IMG/VR virus record: IMGVR_UViG_3300025138_000093 | Span: 1 to 41,679 of that record | Origin: a virus | Direction: 5' to 3' (one strand) | DNA: 41,679 bases | Part shown: in pieces, positions 1 through 8,440 of the stretch | Position numbering within the stretch: position 1 is the stretch's first letter | Layout of the letters: every line of letters begins with the position of its first letter | Position numbers and translations under genes: made by a program | The notes under the pieces: generated by a model | What the model was told of the DNA's origin: nothing | Database searches by the model: none | What the model saw: the letters and a program-made list of their open reading frames with translations, nothing else

Positions 1-74
1 CTTTCGTAAGTCTCAGTTTGGGGGCCTTGCTCATGGATATTATCCAGAAGCTTAAATAGTTCTTTCTGTTTCAT
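1..74 (-). CDS. 5' end of an unidentified gene, cut by the left edge
   Basis: An open frame starts with ATG at 74 and runs off the window without a stop. It gives 24 codons beginning MKQKELFKLLDNIHEQ. It follows uvsX by about 50 bases and is separated from it by a strong hairpin. T4-like phages often place replication or recombination genes after uvsX, but 24 residues are too few to identify the family. No Shine-Dalgarno is visible upstream of the ATG. The fragment is mostly charged and looks like normal phage coding sequence. Confidence 0.5.
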   Translation of the reverse strand, partial: MKQKELFKLLDNIHEQGPQTETYE

Positions 75-88
75 ATGTTAGTTTTATG

Positions 89-115
89 CCCGGAATATAC
101 GAAAGATATTCCGGG
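89..115 (-). other. Strong hairpin between uvsX and the next gene
   Basis: A perfect 10-bp inverted repeat (89-98 with 106-115) surrounds a 7-base loop, CTTTCGT on the minus strand. The stem contains CCCGG, which is unusually GC-rich for this genome. It lies 9 bases after the uvsX stop and ends 14 bases before the next ATG. There is no U-tract after it on either strand, so it is a poor canonical terminator. It may instead protect the uvsX mRNA end, mark a processing site, or control the downstream start. Confidence 0.6.
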
Positions 116-124
116 TATCAAAGT

Positions 125-1198
125 TTATTGTGGTTCTTCTCCGAAGGATGTTATATCGGTATATGCTTGGTCTTCTTCAACTACTCTAAAATCGCCACCC
201 CCTAATATAGCAGCCCAATCATCTTTTCTTGCATCTTTATAACCTTTTAATTCTCTGTCATTATCATTAATAAAACCATGAGGAGTCATTACAATTTTAC
301 CTCTAGTAGTAACACCATTAATATGATTTTTATCAATTTGAATATTTACTCGTTTAGCAAATTCAACTTGTTTACCATCTTTAATAGCTTTAATCTTAGA
401 AGTTCCAGCTGACATAACATTACCAAATGTAACTACAAATGTAGAATCAAACCACATTGCATAACCACCTTTATTCATTAATTTAGGTTGTCCCATTGGA
501 GATTCCGCTTTTAACGTCCAAACTTTATTAATACACACAAGCGTATTAGTATATGGAGATGATTCCTTACGTGACAATGTAATACGTTGATTTACGCTAT
601 TACCAAATTGAGTTGACATAGCACCTGCATTCCATTCGTTATTATTTTTGTTTGATTTAATTGACATTTCACAAGGTACAGATCCAATTGAATCCCATAA
701 GAATAATAGATCATAAGGTAAATTACCTTTCTTTTGTTCATCCATTAAATCTAAAATAAATCCAGCTACATCCTCAATAGAATTAATTGTTTCTCTATCT
801 ACATAAATAAAGTTACCATCATAATTAGTAATTTCACCTGTTTTTTTATCAACAACTTCATTTACTTCCATACCCATCATTTTAGCATGATCCCAAGACC
901 ACTTCATTTCTGTAATAATAAATACAGGCATTATACCTCGTTTTTGAGCTGCAACAGCAGCTTCTAAAAGTGCTGTTGTTTTACCCGTATCAGAGTGTCC
1001 TCTTAAAAGTACAATATGTCCCATAGGGATACCAGGAATAGATGTTACATCTTGAAATGCCTTTGATAAAGGAATCCATTCCTGATCTTTAAATTTAACA
1101 TTCTGCTTTAGTCCTTTTTTATCTTTAAAGGCATTTAAATCAAATTTTGATCTAAGTTCTTTGGAGGCAGCCTCCGTGAGTGATTTTCTTTTTGACAT
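125..1198 (-). CDS. uvsX: UvsX, RecA-like recombinase
   Basis: This is the phage RecA-family strand-exchange ATPase, which pairs single-stranded DNA coated by gp32 with homologous duplex DNA in recombination-dependent replication and repair. The 357-residue length fits T4 UvsX (about 390). A Walker A motif GHSDTGKT lies at residues 67-74, and a Walker B strand ending in LLFLWDS lies around 164-170 with Asp169. The acidic C-terminus is also typical of RecA proteins. The gene starts 2 bases after the gp32 stop codon, so the two are probably co-transcribed and translationally coupled, as expected for proteins that share a filament. A strong hairpin follows the stop. Confidence 0.93.
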   Translation of the reverse strand: MSKRKSLTEAASKELRSKFDLNAFKDKKGLKQNVKFKDQEWIPLSKAFQDVTSIPGIPMGHIVLLRGHSDTGKTTALLEAAVAAQKRGIMPVFIITEMKWSWDHAKMMGMEVNEVVDKKTGEITNYDGNFIYVDRETINSIEDVAGFILDLMDEQKKGNLPYDLLFLWDSIGSVPCEMSIKSNKNNNEWNAGAMSTQFGNSVNQRITLSRKESSPYTNTLVCINKVWTLKAESPMGQPKLMNKGGYAMWFDSTFVVTFGNVMSAGTSKIKAIKDGKQVEFAKRVNIQIDKNHINGVTTRGKIVMTPHGFINDNDRELKGYKDARKDDWAAILGGGDFRVVEEDQAYTDITSFGEEPQ

Positions 1199-1200
1199 AT

Positions 1201-2025
1201 TTAAAATGGTAAATCATCAGATTTACTATCTTTACCATCAAATAAAGCATCAAATTTATCTGATTTAGATGTTGTATCTTTACCTTCAAGTGAATAATTG
1301 TCTTTTTTATCACCGTCAAATGCAACTGATGGTTCTGAAGATATTGAACCTTCTTCTTCTCCTTCTGGTTGTAAAAATAATTGTAGATTTGCTTTTACTT
1401 CATCAAAAGTAAGTCTTTTAAATACATTTTTAGGATCTGGTTGGTCATCTAATATTTTAGAAACTAAAGCTGGGTCTGTACTAATTGGTGAAGTACTCAT
1501 TGATGGAGAAATTGTTGTTTTATTATAAGGTGTTCCTGTTACTTCAGGTCCTACTGTAGTTAATTTAATATCTCTACCTGCTGATGGTTCAGTATAATCT
1601 CCAACTTCTGCATCTGCTGCTAAATTTAAAAATGCTTGATAAACTTCTTTACCAAATTGCCATAATTTTACACCTTCAGCTTCTTCACCTCTTACAACTA
1701 CAGGAGCAAAAATACGAGTTTTAGCATCTAATTTTTTAGCTAAATACCAATTATCTTTATCTCCACTTTCACGTAATTGTTTTGTAAATTCTTGAATTGG
1801 ATCTTTTTCACCCCAATTTATTGGTGATGGCATTACTCTTTGACCAATACCATAATAAAACATCATTTCAGTAAATGGAAATGATTTATTATATTTATTA
1901 GGAACAATTCTTACTTGTTGTTTACCTATTGATGGTTTCCAAAATAATGATTTACCTCCCCCTTTATTTGAGCTTGTTTGTGTCTGAAGTGACTCTAACT
2001 TTTGTTTGATTTGATTTAAATCCAT
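1201..2025 (-). CDS. 32: gp32-like single-stranded DNA-binding protein
   Basis: The protein is the presumed replication SSB, which coats single-stranded DNA and organises UvsX and the polymerase. A basic N-terminal region (about residues 1-40) is followed by a core with the gp32-like segment RIFAPVVVRGEEAEG and a KLWQFGKEVY strand. The last 50 residues are very acidic and end in DDLPF, like the protein-interaction tail of T4 gp32. The length, 274 residues, is close to T4 gp32 (301). There is no cysteine anywhere, so the structural zinc site of T4 gp32 is absent. It lies directly before uvsX. A TATAAATA box in the gene's sense, matching the T4 late-promoter core, lies at 2042-2049, 16 bases before the ATG. 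Confidence 0.82.
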   Translation of the reverse strand: MDLNQIKQKLESLQTQTSSNKGGGKSLFWKPSIGKQQVRIVPNKYNKSFPFTEMMFYYGIGQRVMPSPINWGEKDPIQEFTKQLRESGDKDNWYLAKKLDAKTRIFAPVVVRGEEAEGVKLWQFGKEVYQAFLNLAADAEVGDYTEPSAGRDIKLTTVGPEVTGTPYNKTTISPSMSTSPISTDPALVSKILDDQPDPKNVFKRLTFDEVKANLQLFLQPEGEEEGSISSEPSVAFDGDKKDNYSLEGKDTTSKSDKFDALFDGKDSKSDDLPF

Positions 2026-2041
2026 AATAACTTTTTTATTT

Positions 2042-2049
2042 TATTTATA
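2042..2049 (-). promoter_or_regulatory. T4-late-like TATAAATA box before gp32
   Basis: Read on the minus strand, this is TATAAATA followed by AAATAAAAAAG and the gp32 ATG 16 bases downstream. TATAAATA is the T4 late-promoter core recognised by gp55. It is the only gene-proximal copy in this orientation without an opposite-orientation partner; the other gene starts carry the reverse arrangement TATTTATA. It may be a chance match in A+T-rich DNA. Confidence 0.3.
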
Positions 2050-2088
2050 ACTGTGATTAATATACGACTAACTCTTAAAACAACCAAA

Positions 2089-2562
2089 CTATAGTTCAAT
2101 TATTTTATGAATTTTTGTTTTTAACTGTTTTAACTCATCATGTTGAGTTAAAAGTACTGAATTTTTGTAATGTTCCCAAGTTATAGGAAACTTAGTATCA
2201 ACTACACCACCATTTAATTTTTTTATTAATTCATTTAAAGCATTAATAGTATAAAGTGTATTTGTTTCTTTTTTTCTGTGGACTAAAATAGTATTTTCTG
2301 GTAGATCTGATATGTTACCTTGATCAATATTATAAGTGCAAACATATTCATCATTTGACTTAATATACAAAACAAATATTTTATTATACATAATATTATA
2401 TTTATCTGTAATGGATTTTAGAAGTAATTCTAAATTTTCTAAAGTCGTAAATGTGCAAAATAACTTGTTATTCAAATCTCCTAAGTTTTGATTAGTAATG
2501 TCCGAAAAATCGTCCATTGTATACATATTAGGTGTTTTATTTAAAATTGTAGTCGCTTCCAT
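2089..2562 (-). CDS. Unidentified protein coupled to the polymerase-like gene
   Basis: I do not recognise this 157-residue protein. It has no cysteine-rich, membrane or nucleotide-binding motif; it is mixed alpha/beta in appearance, with a lysine-rich C-terminus ending KTKIHKIIEL. Its start overlaps the end of the polymerase-like gene by 26 bases, so translation of the two is probably coupled. It sits between that polymerase and gp32, so a replication-accessory role is plausible but only inferred from position. The ATG at 2562 was kept because the MEATTILNKT start gives an uninterrupted frame inside the upstream gene's tail. Confidence 0.7.
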   Translation of the reverse strand: MEATTILNKTPNMYTMDDFSDITNQNLGDLNNKLFCTFTTLENLELLLKSITDKYNIMYNKIFVLYIKSNDEYVCTYNIDQGNISDLPENTILVHRKKETNTLYTINALNELIKKLNGGVVDTKFPITWEHYKNSVLLTQHDELKQLKTKIHKIIEL

Positions 2563-3796
2563 GGCATGTTTTTATTTGTAGTTTATTTTTATTAAATAAT
2601 TCTTTTATTTCACCCAACACATCTTCTTCTTCTTTATCTAAATCAAATAAAAACGAATCATAGGTATATAAAACTATCTTTGTTTTTTTATTTCGTAATA
2701 ACTTTATTATTTCCCACAATATATGAACATTCATTGCGGTCTCCAAATTTTGTAGCAAATAATTCAATAGCTTTTGAGGTTTCATGTCACTAAGCTTATC
2801 TTTTTCAAACCTATGTTTTGAAATAGGACATTCAATCCAGCCTTTTTCATTAAATTCTTCCCATAAATTATCAGTATATACTTGTACTTTTTGAAAAAAT
2901 TCTAAGTGTTTGTATTGATCAAATACTCCCCCATATAGTTGTTTAAATGTTAATTCTTTTGCTTTTTTATACTCAACGCCATACATTTCCGCAAAGGCAG
3001 AATGAATATCCTTATTACCAAAATCATAACCCACCAACTTAGCCAACAAAGTAGGATGATAAGCCCCAATATCAAACTCAACAAAAATATCATTACGGGG
3101 TATAAAACTTTCTCTACTACTATTTTCTTTATTAAGTGCCGCATAATTTACTCCTTTAAATTTATTGCTTGGTCTTCCTGTAAGGGTTTTAAAGTTGTAT
3201 TGAGTGTAGATAAATTCTCCATCGACATCATGAAAATGCGATTGGAATTTTTCTCTATTAATTCGTATACCACTTCTTTCAATGGAGTTGAAGACCATTG
3301 AAGATTTATTATTGTAGAATTCATTGATTTTTCCATTTATTTTTTCTTTAAGGTTATTATATATTTCTTCACAATATTCATAATGTTTAACTATTGGTAC
3401 AATTTTATTTACATCTGTTTTATTTGGATATCTTTTATTAAATATGTGGTGGGTTTGTAGTAGTTCTGGTATATATGGAGGATTTTGTTGGTTAATGTCA
3501 AAGAGACCTTTTAAAGGTAAATAATGTAAAAATTCTTTTTTATCTCGTACATATATGCTGTCAAATTTATGTAACATCATGTTTACATCCGTTATATTTA
3601 CATTTAAAGTTTCACTATGGTGGAGTGGCACAATAAATCCTTTAGTTGATTCTAACGGTCTAATATACACAGCACAAATACTATTTTGTGAAGGGTGTAT
3701 TAAATAACTATTTGGAATTAATTCTATAAAAACCTTTTTCCAATTAGCATTTGAAAATTGTTCAAATTGAACTTTACTTTCAACTAACCAAAACAT
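2537..3796 (-). CDS. Short, divergent family A DNA polymerase-like protein
   Basis: The C-terminal half carries the palm and fingers motifs of family A (Pol I/T7-type) DNA polymerases. There is a TLTGRPSNKFKGVN segment near 214-227, motif A FDIGAYHPTL at 241-250 with catalytic Asp242, motif B KELTFKQLYG at 280-289 (Lys280, Phe284, Tyr288), and motif C LYTYDSFLFD at 386-395 with Asp390. Two usual residues differ: the motif A glutamate is His247 and the HDE of motif C reads YDS. At 419 residues it is far shorter than T7 (704) or E. coli Pol I, and I see no 3'-5' exonuclease motifs in the first 150 residues. T4 itself uses a family B enzyme. It may be the replicase, a specialised repair polymerase, or a terminal-function derivative. 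Confidence 0.75.
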   Translation of the reverse strand: MFWLVESKVQFEQFSNANWKKVFIELIPNSYLIHPSQNSICAVYIRPLESTKGFIVPLHHSETLNVNITDVNMMLHKFDSIYVRDKKEFLHYLPLKGLFDINQQNPPYIPELLQTHHIFNKRYPNKTDVNKIVPIVKHYEYCEEIYNNLKEKINGKINEFYNNKSSMVFNSIERSGIRINREKFQSHFHDVDGEFIYTQYNFKTLTGRPSNKFKGVNYAALNKENSSRESFIPRNDIFVEFDIGAYHPTLLAKLVGYDFGNKDIHSAFAEMYGVEYKKAKELTFKQLYGGVFDQYKHLEFFQKVQVYTDNLWEEFNEKGWIECPISKHRFEKDKLSDMKPQKLLNYLLQNLETAMNVHILWEIIKLLRNKKTKIVLYTYDSFLFDLDKEEEDVLGEIKELFNKNKLQIKTCHGSDYNFK

Positions 3797-3828
3797 AACT
3801 TTTTATTTGTAATATATAAAAATTTTAT

Positions 3829-4764
3829 CTAATATCCACCCCCAGTTGAAGGAGTTGTATTCATTTGAGATGGAGTATCATATTCTACTGTTAAATCATT
3901 TGTAAACTCTATTCTTTGTGTTTCTCCTGTTTCAATAACACCTTCTTGATTTAATACATCAACAGTTTCACCTCTATAAAATCTTTTATAAAACAATTTA
4001 GTATGAGCTCCTTGTATATGAGTAGATCCTTCCATAGGACCTTGTATTTTATTTATATGATATGGACCTACATAATCTAACCCAAAAGGAGTTAAAAATT
4101 CATTTCCTAAGGTTGTTAAATTATCAGCTTCAGGATATTCAAAATATTCTAAATATTGTTTTTCTAAATATTCTTCTAATCCTTTTCTTTCTATTGATTG
4201 TTCTTTTACAAATATTGATCCTTTATTACTTTTAAATATTGTGTCAATGTTTCCTTTTATATACCATTTTAAAGTAAAGGGTATATAATCTTCCCACATC
4301 CATACTTCATTTTTAGTTTCTATATTATTATAAGTATCTTTATTAACTTCTAAAAATATAGGTTGATTTACTTTTACTAAAAAATATCGAGTAAACATTC
4401 CTTTTTCGTAATCTTCAGGAGAAGGTATAGTGTAAGATAATTGAGGTAATGATCTTTCTAAATTATAATCAGTATCAACTAATATACCATAAATTTTTAA
4501 ATTTCTACTTCTACCAGCACTTGCATATTTTACTGTTTGAGTTTCTCCTAATAAAGGATAATCTTTTTGTTGGGAAGAAACAACTGCTGTTTTTTGATAT
4601 ATTTTTTCACTGGGCTTATCATTAGGTGTTGCACCTGTAAATGCCCCACCATTAGATAATGTGTAATAAAAACCAGTATATGATAAATTATTTCTAACAT
4701 AATACCATTCACCCCCTGAAGTGAATTGGTTTTCTTTAATTTGTGATTTAGGAATATATACCAT
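3829..4764 (-). CDS. Putative baseplate or virion structural protein
   Basis: The function is not recognised with certainty. The 311-residue protein begins MVYIPKSQIKENQFTSGGEW and has a Tyr/Gly-rich N-terminal 90 residues, a central region with many aromatic residues, and a Gly/Thr-rich C-terminus. It follows the hub-lysozyme gene by 3 bases, so it probably belongs to the same transcription unit and to the baseplate. No signal peptide, membrane segment or catalytic motif is visible. It is the last structural-type gene before the replication genes. Confidence 0.7.
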   Translation of the reverse strand: MVYIPKSQIKENQFTSGGEWYYVRNNLSYTGFYYTLSNGGAFTGATPNDKPSEKIYQKTAVVSSQQKDYPLLGETQTVKYASAGRSRNLKIYGILVDTDYNLERSLPQLSYTIPSPEDYEKGMFTRYFLVKVNQPIFLEVNKDTYNNIETKNEVWMWEDYIPFTLKWYIKGNIDTIFKSNKGSIFVKEQSIERKGLEEYLEKQYLEYFEYPEADNLTTLGNEFLTPFGLDYVGPYHINKIQGPMEGSTHIQGAHTKLFYKRFYRGETVDVLNQEGVIETGETQRIEFTNDLTVEYDTPSQMNTTPSTGGGY

Positions 4765-4767
4765 AAT

Positions 4768-7700
4768 TTAAGATAAAAATAAGTCTCTTTCGTGTGCTCT
4801 TCTTTTTGATAAACCTGCTAAAACTATACCACCTGATTTATTCCATCTTAAAAGTTCATCTGCTGCATTATTGTAATTTCCTTTATTTAATTCTTTTAAT
4901 AATGTTGAACTTGTAAAATTTCCAGATCCTACATTATAAATAAATGAAACTAAAGCATCAAATTCATTTTGTGTTAAATCTACTTTTACTCTACCATAAA
5001 TATACCCCTGAATATTATCTTGTACATGAGTTAGTAATAATTCAGTAGCTTTAGCTTCAGTAATAGGTTGTGATTTTAAAAGATCTTCCCAATCATCATC
5101 ATCATCTAAACTTCTAGCTGTAGTACCATAACCTATTGTTAATACAGGCGGATTTGCATTATCATAATATTCATTTGCTCTAAAAGCTTCACTTCTTTTA
5201 ATATCTTCTATTCCATTAGTACTAATAGTTAATTCTCTTGGATTAACACGTGGTGATCTATCCTCACCAACTGCATCTTCTAATTCTTTTTGTTTATCAT
5301 TTTTAGCTACTTCTTCTTTATCAGCTTGTGGTTTTTCTGATATTAAAGTTCTAGGAACTGATAAAGTATCAAGTGTGGTTGTCCAGGAATTTACATCAAC
5401 ATTGTGGTTAATACCTTTAACTATAATATCAACACTATCCTTTTCATATGATGGGGGAAGTACATCATCTGTTATTCTAAATTTTTGGAAAAGTTTTATT
5501 CCTGAAATGCCATCCATTTCAAGATTTAAATTAAAAGGAAGGAAAAATGGAGAAGGAACTTTATTTTTTTCTGCTGCTATACCTTGTACTAATTTAATAT
5601 AAGCTGTATAATTTTCTTCAAAAAGAGATACTGTACCTTCTGTAAAATCATAAGCTTTATCATCACTTCCTGCTACATCTCCTTCATAATAATACATGGC
5701 AGAAAAAGGTGAGATTTTATCATTATTTCCAAATGCTTCTTTTGAGTAATATAATTTTTGTTGATATATATTTTTAGCTTGTATAACTCTATTTACCTTT
5801 TTTTCTTTATCTTGCACATAATCATTTTTTTCAGGTAAAATTCTATCTTTTAATCCTCTATTATAATTTGAAAATGATAAAGCATTACCTTGAAGATTAT
5901 TTCCAGTATATTGAGCACCAATGGATATCATAGTAGCAAAATTAGAGGGTATTTCAGCATTCAATCCTATATTAGTAATAAATGATCCAGTAACATTAGA
6001 TTGATTTAAGAAAAAAGAGTTATTTTCAGTTTCTTCTCCTCTTTTCATACCAAAGATATTAAATTTAGTAAATTCACTATCATTAGCTTCTTCATCTAAT
6101 CCTGGTTTAGGTGATTCATCATAAATTTTAACATAACCCGTACTATCATCATATGTTATCATAAAATTATTAATACTACCTAAAGATGTATTTATTCCGT
6201 TTAAGATTGTTTGTAAATAATCTAAAACAGATACAGAACCATCATCATCTTTAGGAGCATTAGCTAAAGATTCTGCTAAAAATGATATGTTTAACATTAC
6301 ACTACCTAATCTTCCAATAAATTTATTATTATCTACTAAAAAATTTGTTTTAAGAAGTACTTTATTCATCATATTTCCTGTTGGTAAATCATTATCATAA
6401 TAAAGATTATCATTATCTTCACCTATTGATCCTTCAAAAGCTTTTACAAATTTTTTATCATATACTTTTGAATAATCTAAATCAAGTTCTGGAATTGAAG
6501 CTTTAGTCCAAGGTACTACACATACATTAGGATTTGCTGATAGGTTTGGAGGCATAATTAACATATAATTATCATCGTTTTCATTTCCAAATGCAAAATC
6601 AAAATTCATTAATTTTCTACCATTTGGTAAAAATAAATTACAAGTTTTTTCAATAATGCTTAATAAAGAAGAAAATTTCATATAAACACTTTTATATCTT
6701 TTGCCTGTTTCACCTCCAAAATTCATATCACCTCTAAAAGTACGATTTATTTGCATTAAACCATGTGGAACACCATAATAACTTTTTTTTATTGTAGAAA
6801 ATTTAGAATTACTATTTTTAAAAAGTTGATAAGCTGAGTAGAATTCTTTGTTTAATTTAGTTTTTTGTTTATTAGATAAAATAGCATCATTTTTTTCATT
6901 ATCTGCTTGCCAATCAGATTTATCTTGAGCTAATTTATTTTGAGCATCATATTTAATTTGGGTCCATGCTATTATATCTTCTTTTCTACTAGTTCTATTA
7001 AATTCATTTTTACTTTTATTCTTAATTTCAGCATTTAAAGCTTTTGGAAATTCCATTGTAGGAAATTTTTGGGTTGAATCTTGAAAATGTTCGTCATTAA
7101 TTCTTTTCCATAAATTATCACCCCAGAATCCTTCACCATATTCCTGAAATGTAGATGATGGTACTATATCTGGGTTAGTGTTAGATTGGTTATTATTAAA
7201 AGGATCAACTACATTTAATTTTAAAGATTGTAAAATATCTCCCATCCCAACTAAATCAATACTAATATCATAGGATCCATCACTATTAAAATTCCATTGA
7301 AAATTAGTTACTTTACCATAAACACCTTCATAATTCCCCCCATGTAATTCTCTTTCATTTTGAATTTTTCTGTACATTGTATTCTGGTCAACAGTAACTC
7401 CTTCTCCAACAGAATCAGGATTTAATAAAAAATCTAAGGGATAAGTTGTAAAAGATGGAAATGGTGTTACACCAAGATTTGTTAAATATTGGGACCATCC
7501 AAATTCTAATAAAAGAGTATATCCAGGTCTTAAATATAAAACATCTATTAATGTAAATTGAGCTTTACTCCAACATTTTAGTTTAACTGTTGCTTTGCTT
7601 AAAGCTCCATTATTATAATAAGTAGTTTGAGCACTAGTAATGCCAGGCATAGGAACATAACCTCTTTCATCAATCCCTCCCCAACCATAACTTCCTTGAA

Positions 7701-8115
7701 GTGGTTTATCTGCTGAGTTGTAATTTATTTGTCTTCTAGCATTTCCCTGATATTTTGATGTAATAAATGATGTTTCTTTACCATCTTCTCCTGTTTCTTT
7801 TTGAGTTTTTTTGTCTATTGCTTTTGTAACTCCACTAAAAAGAATTAAATTCTTTGCTAAATTATCTCCATATACATCTTTTGGGCTATATCCTTTAGCT
7901 ATTAATTTTTGGTAGATAGTATCCATTATAGTTTCATCTCCAGCTTTAAGATCATTTACGTTAACAGAACTTGCTAATCTTAAAAAGGGTGTTTTAGAAG
8001 AATAATACTTCATACTATCAGCATCAATATTAGAATACTGTCCTAAGGATGTTTGTCTTAAATCTACTTGGCTTTTAACAAAAGGAGCAAATGGTTCACC
8101 TATTAAATTACTCAT
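4768..8115 (-). CDS. Baseplate hub protein fused to a C-terminal GH24 lysozyme
   Basis: This 1115-residue protein probably forms the baseplate hub and carries the tail lysozyme that opens peptidoglycan during infection. The last 150 residues match T4-type lysozymes (GH24): Glu976 in RSEAFRA, Asp985 nine residues later (the same spacing as T4 Glu11-Asp20), Thr993 in LTIGYGT, and a conserved FIYNVGSGNF segment. The rest is a large beta-rich region with a gp27-like position in the gene order; that match is weaker. In T4 the hub (gp27) and lysozyme (gp5) are separate and gp5 ends in a beta-helix needle, which is absent here. The gene is 4 bases from the LysM-like gene upstream and 3 bases from the next gene. 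Confidence 0.8.
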   Translation of the reverse strand: MSNLIGEPFAPFVKSQVDLRQTSLGQYSNIDADSMKYYSSKTPFLRLASSVNVNDLKAGDETIMDTIYQKLIAKGYSPKDVYGDNLAKNLILFSGVTKAIDKKTQKETGEDGKETSFITSKYQGNARRQINYNSADKPLQGSYGWGGIDERGYVPMPGITSAQTTYYNNGALSKATVKLKCWSKAQFTLIDVLYLRPGYTLLLEFGWSQYLTNLGVTPFPSFTTYPLDFLLNPDSVGEGVTVDQNTMYRKIQNERELHGGNYEGVYGKVTNFQWNFNSDGSYDISIDLVGMGDILQSLKLNVVDPFNNNQSNTNPDIVPSSTFQEYGEGFWGDNLWKRINDEHFQDSTQKFPTMEFPKALNAEIKNKSKNEFNRTSRKEDIIAWTQIKYDAQNKLAQDKSDWQADNEKNDAILSNKQKTKLNKEFYSAYQLFKNSNSKFSTIKKSYYGVPHGLMQINRTFRGDMNFGGETGKRYKSVYMKFSSLLSIIEKTCNLFLPNGRKLMNFDFAFGNENDDNYMLIMPPNLSANPNVCVVPWTKASIPELDLDYSKVYDKKFVKAFEGSIGEDNDNLYYDNDLPTGNMMNKVLLKTNFLVDNNKFIGRLGSVMLNISFLAESLANAPKDDDGSVSVLDYLQTILNGINTSLGSINNFMITYDDSTGYVKIYDESPKPGLDEEANDSEFTKFNIFGMKRGEETENNSFFLNQSNVTGSFITNIGLNAEIPSNFATMISIGAQYTGNNLQGNALSFSNYNRGLKDRILPEKNDYVQDKEKKVNRVIQAKNIYQQKLYYSKEAFGNNDKISPFSAMYYYEGDVAGSDDKAYDFTEGTVSLFEENYTAYIKLVQGIAAEKNKVPSPFFLPFNLNLEMDGISGIKLFQKFRITDDVLPPSYEKDSVDIIVKGINHNVDVNSWTTTLDTLSVPRTLISEKPQADKEEVAKNDKQKELEDAVGEDRSPRVNPRELTISTNGIEDIKRSEAFRANEYYDNANPPVLTIGYGTTARSLDDDDDWEDLLKSQPITEAKATELLLTHVQDNIQGYIYGRVKVDLTQNEFDALVSFIYNVGSGNFTSSTLLKELNKGNYNNAADELLRWNKSGGIVLAGLSKRRAHERDLFLS

Positions 8116-8119
8116 AACT

Positions 8120-8440
8120 TTATCTATTTAATGCATTATAACTATCAACTATAGCTCCTATATTTTGGGGTATTCTCATTTCAGTTCCAATAGGAATAAA
8201 TATAGAAGAAAAATCTACTATGTCTGGGTTTGCTGCAGATATTATCCACCATAAAGTAATATCTCCATAAAATTGATATGCCAAATTATCAAATCTATCA
8301 CCCCACCCTGTTCTAACATATATATCGTTATTACTTTGGGAAATTAGAGGATATTTAGGAGGAGAAGTATATAAAGTTCCCCTAGTTCTTATATTATTAG
8401 TAACAGTTCTTAATAATGGAGATATTGAGTACCTATTCAT
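8120..8440 (-). CDS. LysM-like baseplate protein (gp53-like)
   Basis: This small 106-residue protein has the pattern of tail LysM proteins: a segment at about 45-91 with WGDRFDNLAYQFYGD, then TLWWIISAANPDI, then IPIGTEMRIP. T4 gp53 (baseplate wedge) and the P2/Mu gpX-type tail proteins carry such a domain and help link hub and wedges. The gene overlaps the upstream baseplate gene by 8 bases and is 4 bases from the hub-lysozyme gene, consistent with co-assembly. The exact equivalence to gp53 rather than a gpX-like hub connector is uncertain. Confidence 0.7.
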   Translation of the reverse strand: MNRYSISPLLRTVTNNIRTRGTLYTSPPKYPLISQSNNDIYVRTGWGDRFDNLAYQFYGDITLWWIISAANPDIVDFSSIFIPIGTEMRIPQNIGAIVDSYNALNR

